From Zoroaster sp. YZ-2022 (Eukaryota > Echinodermata > Asteroidea > Forcipulatida > Zoroasteridae), in the NCBI GenBank assembly GCA_029582265.1, contig CM055816.1, positions 99,665,039 through 99,729,038 of the forward strand: DNA of 64,000 nucleotides, read 5' to 3'. Shown here in pieces: positions 1 through 8,859 of this stretch (the first letter of the stretch is position 1; each line of letters opens with the position of its first letter). The notes under the pieces are model-generated. The model made no database searches. It was not told the origin of the DNA and saw only the letters and a program-made list of their open reading frames with translations. The position numbers were made by a program, and so were the translations under genes.

Positions 1-990
1 GTTGTCGCTGCCATCCTGGTCGTCCATCGGTGTAGAAGGAGTAGGAGGGCGGGGGGATTGGGAGAGGCGGGTAGCGGTATTTACCGGTGGTGAGGGAGCG
101 GGGACCTCCGTAGCCTTGGCCAGGGACATGGTTTGTTTCTTCTTAGAAACGACAGTGGAAAAAAGAGGGGAAGTTTGCCGGGAAGGGACCGGGGGTGACC
201 AAAAGGCCCCAGTGGGTTCAGTGGGTTTGGTACTAGGGGGAATGGCATCAGCAGCGGCTGGTTGGGAAAGTAGCGGTGATTGAGCGGATGGCAAAGGGTT
301 GAAAACAGCCGACGACTGTTGGTTTGGGGGAGGAGGGGTGGGGTGTACGGGGGTGTTTTGGGAGGAAGACGAGGGGTTTCGCTGGGGAGTGGGTGGTTTG
401 GAGGTGGATGGTGAATCGAAAGAACGTGTTCTTTTCGGGGTGTTAGAGGGCTTGGAGTTTTTGGCAGGATGTTTGGGATCAGATTTATTTTTGGAGTGTA
501 CGAACGTTGGTTTTGGATTCAGAGGGTTACTGTCCTCGGCCGGAAGCTCTTGAGTGTCGGACTGAGAGGCATTACTTGTTTTGCAGACTTTACTTAGATG
601 ACCAATTTCACCACAGTTGAAGCACTTTGCTGACTCAGTAGAGATGAATTCCCGGTAGTTCACGCCGTTGTTGGACAGATTAAAATGGCCTGGAAGGGTT
701 ATATTAGGGTTAATGAGGAAGTTTGTCTCCTGAAGGACATAACATGAGACAAGTTAGAGTCAGGGAATGGGTCGGATCGGGGACACCAGTTTGCAAAAAT
801 CAGAAATATTACTCGCAAGAACGGTGTTGGGGATTTCTGGATATGCATTGAAAAAACAATACGAGTGGCGGGTCTGACAAGTGGAGTGATTTCTATGTAT
901 TCATTGTTGTGTTCAAAACCATGCAGGATGGCGTGATCCACGTCAGTACGAGAATGTAGGTACACAGCAATGCGGCTGTTCGAAATACGT
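1..990 (-). pseudogene. LINE-type ORF1 (gag-like) remnant with zinc knuckle
   Basis: Read on the minus strand, the stretch near 640-590 encodes CFNCGEIGHLSKVC, a CX2CX4HX4C zinc knuckle that binds nucleic acid. It is followed by a long Pro/Ser/Lys-rich tail (590 down to 1, running off the window). The N-terminal side (about 965-700) is open only in pieces in different frames, so at least two frameshifts are present. The layout of an N-terminal domain, one knuckle and a disordered tail fits ORF1 of LINE elements of the ZCCHC3-like group. No reverse transcriptase is visible; it would lie left of the window. The Gly-rich plus-strand frames at 2-553 are its shadow. A retroelement nucleocapsid protein is clear; the exact clade is not. 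Confidence 0.7.
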
Positions 991-1026
991 TCTTGCGAGT
1001 CATGCTTCCAAAAGGGTCAAAGGTTA

Positions 1027-1130
1027 AGTAGTATATCAGATGAGAGTTCTGGCTCACTTCACTCCGCTGCGCTCCGTTCGTGATCCAGAACCACTTCGCT
1101 GCGCTCCGTTCTCTCATCTGATATACTACT
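1027..1130. repeat. Perfect 20-bp inverted repeat with tandem core
   Basis: The 20 bases at 1027-1046 are the exact reverse complement of 1111-1130. The loop contains two near copies of the word CGCTGCGCTCCGTTC. It could be a terminal hairpin of a small element or the 5' region of the adjoining LINE. Confidence 0.8.
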
Positions 1131-1255
1131 GGAGGTCAAAGGTCAATAGGTCAAAGGTCAATATGTCAGAGGTCAAAGGTCAAGAGGTGAAAAGGTTAAG
1201 AGGTCAGAGGTCAAGATGTGAAAAGGTGAAGAGGTGAAGAGGTGAATAGGTAAAT
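1131..1255. repeat. Degenerate AGGTCA/AGGTGA minisatellite
   Basis: About 125 bases made of 6-8-base units of AGGTCA, AGGTCAA and AGGTGA. Several pairs have the form AGGTCA-A-AGGTCA, the DR1 spacing bound by nuclear receptors such as HNF4 or RXR. The motif is visible; regulatory use is not shown. Confidence 0.75.
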
Positions 1256-1359
1256 TAGAGTTGAGAAAAAAATGTAGAAACCCCCAGAAAAAAGATATTG
1301 AAAATCGTACTTAAAAAACTGAAAAAAACTGATTACGGAAATGAATTTATATAGTAAAG

Positions 1360-1659
1360 ATGACGACGAAAAGGATTATTCCGTGCGAATGGCTTTTAAT
1401 AGGTACAACATCCAAGTGTTGTATACCAAGTGTGGGTGGTGACGTGTTTTGCGCACAACATCAGTGGCGCGTAAGACACGGACGAAGTATACCCGTTCCG
1501 TGTCGAAGATGTAAAATTGGTACAAAATCAAAAGCTAATTTATGTACGAAATGCGGTAATGTATTAGAATTAATTTTGTTAAAGCGTGTTGAAGGGAAAG
1601 CTAGACGACATTATAATTTAGTGATGATGGAGTTGGTTGAAAAGACAACTTGTTTATAG
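1360..1659 (+). CDS. Small Cys-rich protein of element A (putative zinc binding)
   Basis: This is an intact 99-residue frame from ATG 1360. Cysteines occur as C9, CC at 20-21, C31 followed by H34, and then two CxxC pairs in PCRRCK and LCTKCG. That spacing suggests one or two structural zinc sites, and the middle is rich in Arg/His. I do not recognise a named domain. It converges on the minus-strand gene that ends at 1694, leaving a 34-bp gap, which is the dense packing expected of a virus-like or transposon-like unit rather than of host genes. The nearest left neighbour is LINE debris, so this is the leftmost gene of element A. The frame looks real because the cysteine pattern is ordered and codon use is AT-rich like the rest of the block. 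Confidence 0.55.
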   Translation: MTTKRIIPCEWLLIGTTSKCCIPSVGGDVFCAQHQWRVRHGRSIPVPCRRCKIGTKSKANLCTKCGNVLELILLKRVEGKARRHYNLVMMELVEKTTCL

Positions 1660-1693
1660 TGACTATAATTAAAAATTAGTGTAGCCGCTAAGG

Positions 1694-2434
1694 CTAGAAA
1701 TTATAATTATACGGTGGAGGTCTTATATTTTCTGCTACAGATTGTTTTTGATTATAATAAGATTTTTGTACAGTAAAGTTTAAAGTAAACTTAAAAGTTT
1801 TTCTATAAGATCTTTTTTGTTTATCTAGATCAACGGCTTTGACCTCTGTTTTAGCTGTAGCTCCGCTAGCCTTAGCGGCTAAAACAGAGGCAGTATTGAC
1901 GGCGAATTTTGTACGAATATTTTCTTTCATTTGAGAATATTTATCTCGTTCTTCGCAGATGAGTACAAATTCTTCTTGCGAAACGATACCATCTTCGATC
2001 GCTTTTGAAACGTGGCTATCGATGGTGTTGAGTTTACTCTCGGCTAAACCTCTAATTTCGTTATGTTTTTTAGCTTTTTTATTAAGTTTAGATTTTGCGT
2101 ATTTAATCGCAGCGGTCGAGAGGCATAACCCTACAGCTAGTCCTTGGAGAGTTAGTCCGATCGGCGCTCCTATAACGCTGGTAATACTTGCGAATCCAGT
2201 TCCTCCGGCTCCGATAGCGCCAAATATTGCCATCCATTCAACGATGGAACAAGTTTTAATGATTTTATTATATTTTTTATACGTGGCTTCGCGTTCGTTT
2301 CTTTCTTTTAAAATTTATGTTTGAATGTTATCGATTTTTTGTAAGCGAAAGGTTTTAACATTGTCAGATACTGCTACGGAGGTATCTTTCATATATCGTA
2401 CATCTGGATAAATCTTGGTTGCTTCAACGCTCAT
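1694..2434 (-). pseudogene. Element A protein with hydrophobic Gly-rich segment; one internal stop
   Basis: The minus-strand frame starts at ATG 2434 (MSVEATKIYPDVRYMKD) and stays in one frame to TAG at 1694, 246 codons in all. It is broken only by a TAA at codon 40 (2317-2315), one base from a leucine codon. Residues about 68-105 form a Gly/Ala-rich hydrophobic stretch (IFGAIGAGGTGFASIT...) that could insert in a membrane. A charged region after it contains EDGIVSQEEF, which resembles half of an EF-hand, and the tail is basic. Similar proteins occur, as I recall, in cnidarian and other marine invertebrate genomes without a known function; a database search would be needed to confirm that. 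Downstream translation could restart at Met 68 (2233). Confidence 0.6.
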
Positions 2435-2457
2435 TGTTTTCTATTAATAGTAAAAGA

Positions 2458-2748
2458 TTAAAAAAATCTAATTTCGAAAAATATTCTAAAAAGTTTTCGT
2501 GCGTTTTCACGAATGAAAGGCACAACATATACATCAGCAGCATGGCTTAGTGCAAATATCAGATCAAACGTTGTTATCATTTTTACGGTGTTATAAGTTT
2601 GGACGAAATCATCTAAATTTTCACACGTTTTATTGACTTCATTTATTTTTTTATATATAACCTCGCGTTGCATTTTTTCTGCTTGTAATTCTTTTTGTAA
2701 GCGATGCACTTGGCAGCGAATTAAGTCTTGGAGATTATCTGTAGTCAT
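2458..2748 (-). CDS. Small coiled-coil protein of element A
   Basis: Start ATG 2748, 96 residues. The open frame extends further upstream to 2907, but that part overlaps the end of the next gene in another frame, so the Met in MTTDNLQDLIRCQ is preferred. Residues about 5-45 are heptad-like with many Lys/Glu/Gln (HRLQKELQAEKMQREV) and lead into YKKINEVNK. The neighbouring 1694-2434 protein has a similar REATYKKYNK word at the same relative place, so the two may be divergent duplicates. The C-terminus is hydrophobic and Phe-rich. It lies 24 bp upstream of the start of that neighbour on the same strand, a tandem layout without introns. Function unknown. Confidence 0.5.
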   Translation of the reverse strand: MTTDNLQDLIRCQVHRLQKELQAEKMQREVIYKKINEVNKTCENLDDFVQTYNTVKMITTFDLIFALSHAADVYVVPFIRENARKLFRIFFEIRFF

Positions 2749-2789
2749 TTTAATAATAATAAAAGAAAATTTTAATTTTAATCTAACGG

Positions 2790-3288
2790 CTAAGTAATAA
2801 CTTTGATATCGTAACAGATTCCAGTTTCTAGAGAGCCAAAAAAGGTCGCTCGTACAAAAACTTTTTTTCTGTAGTTTGTATTTTCTATTTTGAAGCAAAT
2901 TCCACATTCTATATGCTTTGCTACGGTATCATTAAAATAATCTTGCGATCTAACATCAAACTAAAAAAAAATCAGGTATACGAAGTGGGTTTATTTCTCG
3001 TTTCATAACATTAGAATAAAAAGATTCATCGTTGTATATTATTTTAGAAAAAGTTGTACAGTTTGTTATGGGTTCAAAGATGGCAAATCTTGGTATACCA
3101 ATGTTGGATGATCCATTCCATTGAATGTAAAATATATCGCTTAATTTATACAATGTTATATTAAGTTGAATTTCATCCATATCGATATATCCATTTTTTT
3201 CAAAAACGTTTTTATTAGAAATGCTATCTGCACTAGACAAAATTTGATTGTTTTTACGAGTAGGACCGTAAATAATCGCCATATTCAT
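2790..3288 (-). pseudogene. Element A tandem gene, copy 1 (frameshifted)
   Basis: The N-terminal part starts near Met 3282 (MAIIYGPTRKNNQILSS) and is open to 2956. The C-terminal part, ending at TAG 2790 with FFGSLETGICYDIKV, is in another frame; the shift lies near 2960 beside a run of T. Copy 2 (3324-4562) matches both halves: IYGPTRK-NQILSS at the N-terminus, and the FFG-L-TxIC pattern with K-V or I-K at the C-terminus. Hence the unit is one gene of about 165 residues present twice in tandem. The composition is beta-rich and there is no signal peptide. I do not recognise the family. A structural, capsid-associated role would fit the neighbour at 4582-5060 but is only inference. Confidence 0.55.
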
Positions 3289-3631
3289 TCTTTTAATAAT
3301 ACAAAGAGATAATAAAATTAATATTAATTTAATGGTAAACTTTTAATTTTGATATTGAAACAGATTTTAGTGTTTAGCGCGCCGAAAAAGCTTCCTTGTA
3401 CAAAAACATTTTCATTTTGCGTTTTGAAACAAATTTCGTAATCTACGTGTTGCGAAGTGTTATTGAAAACTAATTTTTTATCTCGAGTGGGAGAAGGAAT
3501 ATGGTATACGTTGGCGTCAAAACTACCTTCCGCCGAATGTGAATAATCAGTACTTTCCGCTTTCGTAAATTTTACAAAAATTGAGCAGTATGCGGGTGCT
3601 TGATTGAACATGTAATTACCCCTCGAAGCCG

Positions 3632-4350
3632 TCCCCCCCCCCCCCCCCCCAAATACCACAAGCGGAATAAAGGGAGACTCCGGAAGGCACTTTTAATTAC
3701 GCGTAGAATACACTACGCGATCCGTTTTCTAACGATCTAATACACTACGCAATCCTTTTCTAACCCTTCACTAACAGTCTAAATTCATGAATGGAGGTCC
3801 CCTGGACACTCCTACAGTAGGATGATTGATAGCCAGTGTTGTAAAGGTCAGGCTTGGCAGCGACACTCAGTGTACTTAGATTTGTGCACAAATGAATGGG
3901 CTTAGATTTGTGCACAACTCAATGGGCTTAGATTTGTGCACAACTCAATGGGCTTAGATTTGTGCACAACTCAATAGGCTTAGATTTGTGCACAAAACAC
4001 TGGTTGGTTGTGTAATGAGATGAATGTAGGTCCCCTGGACACATTCCACAGTAGGATTATTCATAGATTATATTGATAAGGCCAGCCAGGCTGGCTAGGC
4101 GGCGAAATTTCAAAGGATTAGATGTGTACACAACTCAATGGGCTTAGATTTGTGCACAACTCAATCGGCTTTGGCTGGGTGCCCAGCTTTCCCACGGTCG
4201 GGGGTGACCTGTGCTGAACTCGATGTTAAAGGTTACTATAGTATGTCAAACTAGAAGGTTCCATTGAGGATTACATGTAGTTTCAGCGTAATTAGCCCAA
4301 AGGTTTTTCAGTAATTAAAAAAAGGAAAAAAAGGGCCTTCCGGAATCACC
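3632..4350. mobile_element. Non-autonomous insertion (MITE-like) in element A
   Basis: The ends are inverted: GGAGACTCCGGAAGGC at 3673-3688 against the reverse complement of 4335-4350 (14 of 16 match), with a further weak GGAATA match outside. The left border carries an 18-base poly-C run. Inside are a TGTGCACAA minisatellite and two copies of the word GTCCCCTGGACAC. There is no coding potential. The target duplication is unclear. Confidence 0.6.
3876..4170. repeat. 26-bp minisatellite with TTGTGCACAA core
   Basis: About seven copies of CTTAGATTTGTGCACAACTC-AATGGG, in two blocks (3876-4000 and 4118-4170). Each unit holds the perfect 10-bp palindrome TTGTGCACAA. Confidence 0.85.
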
Positions 4351-4581
4351 TATTCCCTGCTCCCAGGGTTGTAAAAGGGTAGTTTAAGCACACCGTGCCA
4401 ACCGAGTATAATTTGATATTTTTCGACAAGAGGTATCGTTTGTAAAATTAGTTCATTTCTATCGATATAGCCATGATATTCGTAAATGGTGGTGTTGTTG
4501 TATACGTTGTTGCTAGACAAAATTTGATTGCTTTTACGAGTAGGACCGTAAATACTCGCCATATTTATATATTTATGAACA

Positions 4582-5060
4582 TTATTTAATTTCAAAAGTA
4601 AAAAAAAATTGGCAAACCGTGATTATTGATTTCTCTACCTAATGGATCTTTTATTTTAAAACTCATTTCGTTAAACGTATCAGTTTGAAGATTTTTTGGC
4701 AACGGATTTTTAAATTCCATCCACATACTTTCTCCCAACGATTTATCTTAGTACAAGGTTTACAATAGTACAAGGTTTACCATCACAAAAATTTTCGGTG
4801 GTAGAAATTTGATCGCAATGAATGTATAACATTTTAAAAGGTTGCAAATCGAGTCTTTTTCCTATGATATCCTTGACCTAGAAATTCATTATCATATCCG
4901 AGTAAATTAGCTAATCCCGATGAAAATTTAATTCTTCTTCTTTCATGAGTAATTTTCAAAGAAGATTTTCCGATTGCGTTATCGATTTCAAACTTGAGCC
5001 AAGGAGTGTTTTTTAAGATAATGTTTATAACTTCGTTAATGTTATAAAGTCCTGCATATT
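4582..5060 (-). pseudogene. Penton/minor-capsid-like remnant of element A
   Basis: The minus strand is open in three pieces in shifting frames: an N-terminal region (about 5060-4855) with FSSGLANLLGYDNEF, a middle region with KMLYIHCDQIS, and a C-terminal region ending at TAA 4582 with IKDPLGREINNHGLP. The Polinton penton-like protein at 34042-34782 has the same three landmarks in the same order: a LATLLGF word, a VYTNIIQ strand, and a C-terminal IDTRDDTGERIPF strand. I therefore propose a single jelly-roll minor capsid (penton-type) remnant, broken by at least two frameshifts and a short duplicated ACAAGGTTTAC word near 4755-4780. The similarity is by pattern only; it would need a profile search. 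It starts about 35 bp from the divergent plus-strand gene. Confidence 0.4.
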
Positions 5061-5095
5061 TTTATAATTTATAATTATAAAATATAATTAATAAA

Positions 5096-6352
5096 ATGTC
5101 ATTTCCATTAGCGTTTCAGAGTAATTTATCGAAACGGTATCCGCAATCAGGAAATTTTTCGTCTAGTCATAATATGAGCGCAAGCGAATTAACGACTATA
5201 AATATTTACATAAACAAAAACGAGTATTTTAACGTACAACTCGATAATCCATTTGAAAATTACAGGTTACCTCACGTGAATAGCGACGATATTATAAATG
5301 ATTGGAATTCTACTCTGTTAAAATTTTATCAGAATCAACTAAATTGTGTAACGTGGTGTAGTACGACGGGATGTGGTGTGAGTTATAAACATTTGTTTCA
5401 TTCAAACGAGCAAATTAGTAGTTTTTTTTTATTTCACGTTTATTATCAAATTCGACGATTGCTCAAAGAAATGAGTTGTCCTACATCATTTCAAAATGTT
5501 TATAATGCATTTGAAAACAATATAGACATTGAGGCATACAATAAACTATGTAAAGAATTTCACGTCTTACCAACATCAAATTGGAAACAACAAGTAGATA
5601 AAAACTCGGGAGCATTAGGAACAGCTTATTATTACGACAACGGTTACAAACCAGTACCTGGGAATGACTACGATAATTCAAGCTTGAATGTTGAGTATCA
5701 TGAGACGACAAATTATGATTATTTCAAAAATGCGACAAAAATGAGTTTTGATAATAGTGATCACCCATCAACGTATACGGTGAGTTACATTTCACAATCT
5801 CACGCTACAGAGTTTGCTTGGATTAGGTACATACTCGATGAGTCTCAAGGCTTTACGGATGTTGGTACAGAACGAATTAGTGATTCTATAAGAACGTACG
5901 TTTATGCGATATTGGGAGCTCAAGTGCAAGATACAAGTGGAATTCTTACACCGGGTACCGGTTTAGAGGCACAGCAAGAATTTTTTAATATAGTGGATGC
6001 TGAGATTGATTCTCCTGTTGATTTACAAGATTCTATTCAACGATATCAAGATAATTTACAATACGCCCGATCGCAATTAAACTTTGTGATTGGAGAAAAT
6101 TTATACCTCATGCCATCCGACATGAATATGCGAATAGGTACGTACGTGGGATACAACAACAATATTTTAATCGCAACGTCTGATTTGTCGCTAGGATTGA
6201 ATCTAGCGACGAATTCAGAATCCATCGCACCATCGGCTGCGCCGCTAGATTGCCAACAGACAGGCGATAGTCAACATGTGTTGGAGCAGCAGCAAGTTGA
6301 TTCATTATCTACAGAAGCTCCCATAGCCGCTAAAGCTACAATAACCCAGTGA
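5096..6352 (+). CDS. Intact 418-residue protein of element A, unknown function
   Basis: This is the best-preserved gene of the block: one uninterrupted frame from ATG 5096 to TGA 6350-6352. The N-terminus (about 1-90) is polar; residues 80-140 carry Cys (CVTWCSTTGCGV) and an aromatic FFLFHVYYQIRRLL helix; the centre is Asn/Tyr/Asp-rich; residues 245-300 contain WIRYILDESQGFT and DSIRTYVYAILGAQ; the C-terminal region has VDLQDSIQRYQDNL and LYLMPSDMNMRIG followed by a Ser/Ala/Gln-rich tail. There is no transmembrane segment, signal peptide or recognised catalytic motif. Size, solubility and linkage to a penton-like remnant would suit a major structural protein, but that is inference. The upstream 35 bp are AT-only and shared with the divergent minus-strand genes, so a compact two-way promoter is likely. 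I recall similar proteins from cnidarian genomes, unnamed. Confidence 0.75.
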   Translation: MSFPLAFQSNLSKRYPQSGNFSSSHNMSASELTTINIYINKNEYFNVQLDNPFENYRLPHVNSDDIINDWNSTLLKFYQNQLNCVTWCSTTGCGVSYKHLFHSNEQISSFFLFHVYYQIRRLLKEMSCPTSFQNVYNAFENNIDIEAYNKLCKEFHVLPTSNWKQQVDKNSGALGTAYYYDNGYKPVPGNDYDNSSLNVEYHETTNYDYFKNATKMSFDNSDHPSTYTVSYISQSHATEFAWIRYILDESQGFTDVGTERISDSIRTYVYAILGAQVQDTSGILTPGTGLEAQQEFFNIVDAEIDSPVDLQDSIQRYQDNLQYARSQLNFVIGENLYLMPSDMNMRIGTYVGYNNNILIATSDLSLGLNLATNSESIAPSAAPLDCQQTGDSQHVLEQQQVDSLSTEAPIAAKATITQ

Positions 6353-6479
6353 TTTTTAGATTCATCACCACCGAGCGATGCTAGCCACCAAGAAGAAAAA
6401 AATGCTTTAATATATATTTTCGTACGGTTGAACGGGGTAGTGAATTAGTACGAAAATTAGTTCTTACGGAACTATTAAT

Positions 6480-6503
6480 CCGCTGCGCGGATGGGTATAT
6501 AAG
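6480..6503 (+). promoter_or_regulatory. Candidate TATA promoter
   Basis: GGGTATATAAGTCAGG (TATA at 6496-6503) follows a short CGCTGCGCGGAT stretch. Transcription would start about 30 bp on, near 6530, upstream of the ATG at 6596. It is a textbook metazoan core TATA box in an otherwise non-coding gap. Confidence 0.5.
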
Positions 6504-6595
6504 TCAGGGTGTGGTAAGAATGTGCCATCTGCGTACCGACAGACAACAAATTACACTATCAATTTTTATTATTATTTTAAATTATCCAACCTAAG

Positions 6596-6706
6596 ATGAG
6601 CATTATTACTATACTAGTTGCGGGGTTTTCCAGAGTACTTTCTCTTCGGAGTTTTGATCTCTGGTTTTTCACTCCGCAAGTACCATGCATGGACGTACTG
6701 CACTAG
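6596..6706 (+). pseudogene. Truncated first frame downstream of the TATA box
   Basis: ATG 6596 opens 36 codons (MSIITILVAGFSRVLSL...) before TAG. It lies at the right distance from the TATA box to be the start of a further element A gene, now cut off by unrelated sequence. It is too short to assign. Confidence 0.3.
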
Positions 6707-7745
6707 GCTCATGCAAAACTATGATGTATAAATGCAATATATGGATGTCATAAGTATATGGTCAATGACTTTCCCAAATAGATTATATTGTAATAATGAA
6801 GCCAAAAAGAGTGAATAAAAAGGGTCCGCAAGTCTGTCGGTAGGCCCTCCCAAAGTTGTAAACATGGCAGTGGTGTGTTCTAAGAAACATAATTAACAGG
6901 GGAAGTTTGTTGGTTTTTGTTTAGAGGGGCTAAAGAAATAAAAACAGTTTTGCTGGTACTTGTGTCATCAGTACCACTCCTGGGTTTCAATTAACAGGCA
7001 CAAGAGATATGGTGCAAAATTGTCAAACTTGAATTTGGATGTCTGTCTGCATGCAGTTTACATATACATGTATGTTGGCAAATTAAACTATAAAAATAAG
7101 TTTTGGTAAATAAAAACAATATTAAACTATTTGTTGTATTTCGTATGTAAAAATCTACATATTACCCAATAAAGTTTCATTATTATTTGAAAACTAGGCT
7201 TTAAAACTGAGTTTATAAATATTGCTAGACCAGGACCATTAAGTATATCCATTTTTAAGACACACATGGAACATGAGTTATAATAAAGACCTGCATACAT
7301 TGTACAACAAAAGTACACAAGAAAAATACAAAATACACAAAAAAGTATACAAGAAAAATGTGCAATGGCATTCTAAAATATTTTTCAAAAATCAACAACA
7401 GTCTGTCTACCCTTATGTTTGGGCAACAAAAATTTACACACAAAAAAGTATTGATACATTCCATTATGAATTCGACCAAACTACTGTAATGGGGGGGGGG
7501 GGGAGGAGGGTAGCTGCTGTGCATGCCACAGACCACAACTTGAATTGCACACCCCTCCCTCCCATGCATCAATATTAAATTAAGTTTCAAAAAGTGCAAT
7601 AGGAAATCTTAGTTTACAAAAGTGGTTATATATAAATAAACAAACCGAATAAAGTTGTATTTTTAGAATGAAATTGAAACACTATTGGCTGGCAGTGCAC
7701 ATGCCGATAGGTTTTGCCAGGTTTAAAATTACTGATGTTACTCAC
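6707..7745. other. Non-coding stretch
   Basis: AT-rich, with a poly-G run at about 7491-7502. The short open frames on both strands have no ordered composition. It would be intron or 3' flank of the minus-strand gene to the right. Confidence 0.5.
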
Positions 7746-8718
7746 CCCATTTCTCTCCTTCTTTTAACATCATAATAACAAGGGAGGGATCAGATTTGAT
7801 AAGTTCTTCCATTACGTCCTCATCAATTATTGCCCTGTCTTTTTCGTCAACGAATGTTAGGGAGCCATCATCAGCTGCAATGCCAAACTTCTTTTTCACT
7901 GCATAAAGAATAAATAGGCCTATGATATGTTTGTGTTAAAATCTAAATAATGGGGTCAGGTTCACCCAATATTAAACTATTAGGCCTATTGTGTTTTTTT
8001 TTCTTTTCTTTTTTTCTTGAGTTAGTGTACATTTTTGCTGAATATTATTAAAACGCGATGGCGTTGCCGTTGGTGTTGTGGCAGATGATGGCAGGCAGTG
8101 ATTGAAAATCCTCTCCCACAATACATGTAGGCCTAGGCCTACGTAACCGTCGTAAGGGTACATGCAAAAGAATTGTAAAACTACACAGCAATCATAGATC
8201 AGGCTTAAGTAGCTTAGCCATAGCATAGGCTAATGATTAATATCACGCAGATGCCTTCAAAATTCAATTCAACCTACAACTTGTACAAGGCTAAACATGG
8301 GCTGCCTACTATAGTATAGTTACAAGATAACACTTCCACCATGACATACATGACATAGGACCGTCGTAAGGGTACATGCAAAAGAATTGCAAAACTACAT
8401 AGCAATCATAGATCAGGCTTAAGTAGCTTAGCCATAGCATAGGCTAATGATTAATAGCACGCAGCTGCTTTCAATTCAACCTAAACATGGCCTATACAAG
8501 ATAACACTTCAACCATGACATAGGACCCTGCAGTGTATACGTACAATACAGCCTGTGTACATGTACACGTAAAGTATACTGTAAATTTGTATTTTTACGA
8601 GGGCAAAATACACGTTGAAAACTCACTTACCATTTTCGATGAACTTTTCAAAATCCGCCTGGTAAGATAGGATTTTAGTCGTATGTCGTCCACCCGTAAT
8701 TATTCGTACTATTGGCAT
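7746..8718 (-). CDS. Two 5' exons of a host gene with ubiquitin-like (PB1/CIDE-N-like) N-terminus
   Basis: Exon 1 is 8718-8631 (ATG 8718, MPIVRIITGGRHTTKILS...) and ends in a GTAAGTGAGT donor. Exon 2 is 7898-7746, bounded by a TTTATGCAG acceptor and a GTGAGT donor. Both junctions are phase 1 and the frame joins cleanly, giving 80 codons. The product reads as a beta-grasp fold: two short strands, a helix (ADFEKFIENV), then TFVDEKDRAIIDEDVMEELI and VIMMLKEGEKW. That is the order seen in CIDE-N/PB1-type protein-interaction domains at the N-terminus of many uncharacterised invertebrate proteins. The intron is 732 bp. The 3' exons are not found in the window; element A and LINE debris occupy the expected direction, so the gene may continue beyond 1 or be broken. 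The splice logic is strong; the domain name is tentative. Confidence 0.75.
8140..8465. repeat. 100-bp direct repeat inside the intron
   Basis: About 8146-8251 is repeated at about 8362-8464 with only a few differences (starting CCGTCGTAAGGGTACATGCA and ending ATCACGCAG or AGCACGCAG). This is a segmental duplication in the intron of the host gene. Confidence 0.85.
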
Positions 8719-8859
8719 TGTCAAAGTAACGATTAGATACGATTGTTTTTCCTTATAAATGCGATGGAATCCTACGACTTTCAACAATTAACGTGCAAAT
8801 GGAAGACGCTACACGTCACTTTTAATTGACCAATCATTATTGTCGATCTCTCCGCGCAA

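Larger units (their letters stand above)
3324..4562 (-). pseudogene. Element A tandem gene, copy 2, split by an insertion
   Basis: The start is Met 4562 (MASIYGPTRKSNQILSS), open to about 4375. The remainder resumes near 3615 and ends at TAA 3324 (FFGALNTKICFNIKIKSL). Between them lie a poly-C run and a 0.7-kb repeat with inverted ends, so the gene has been interrupted by a mobile sequence rather than by a spliceosomal intron: neither side shows good GT-AG borders. The two outer pieces are homologous to the two halves of copy 1 just downstream. The separation of the copies is about 36 bp. The annotation as one gene rests on this comparison. Confidence 0.6.

Noticed and set aside
2..553. Gly/Val-rich plus-strand frames
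   Set aside because: Shadow of the Pro/Ser-rich LINE ORF1 tail on the minus strand.
3632..4350. Spliceosomal intron in the element A gene
   Set aside because: Borders lack GT-AG and the ends form an inverted repeat, which fits an insertion better.
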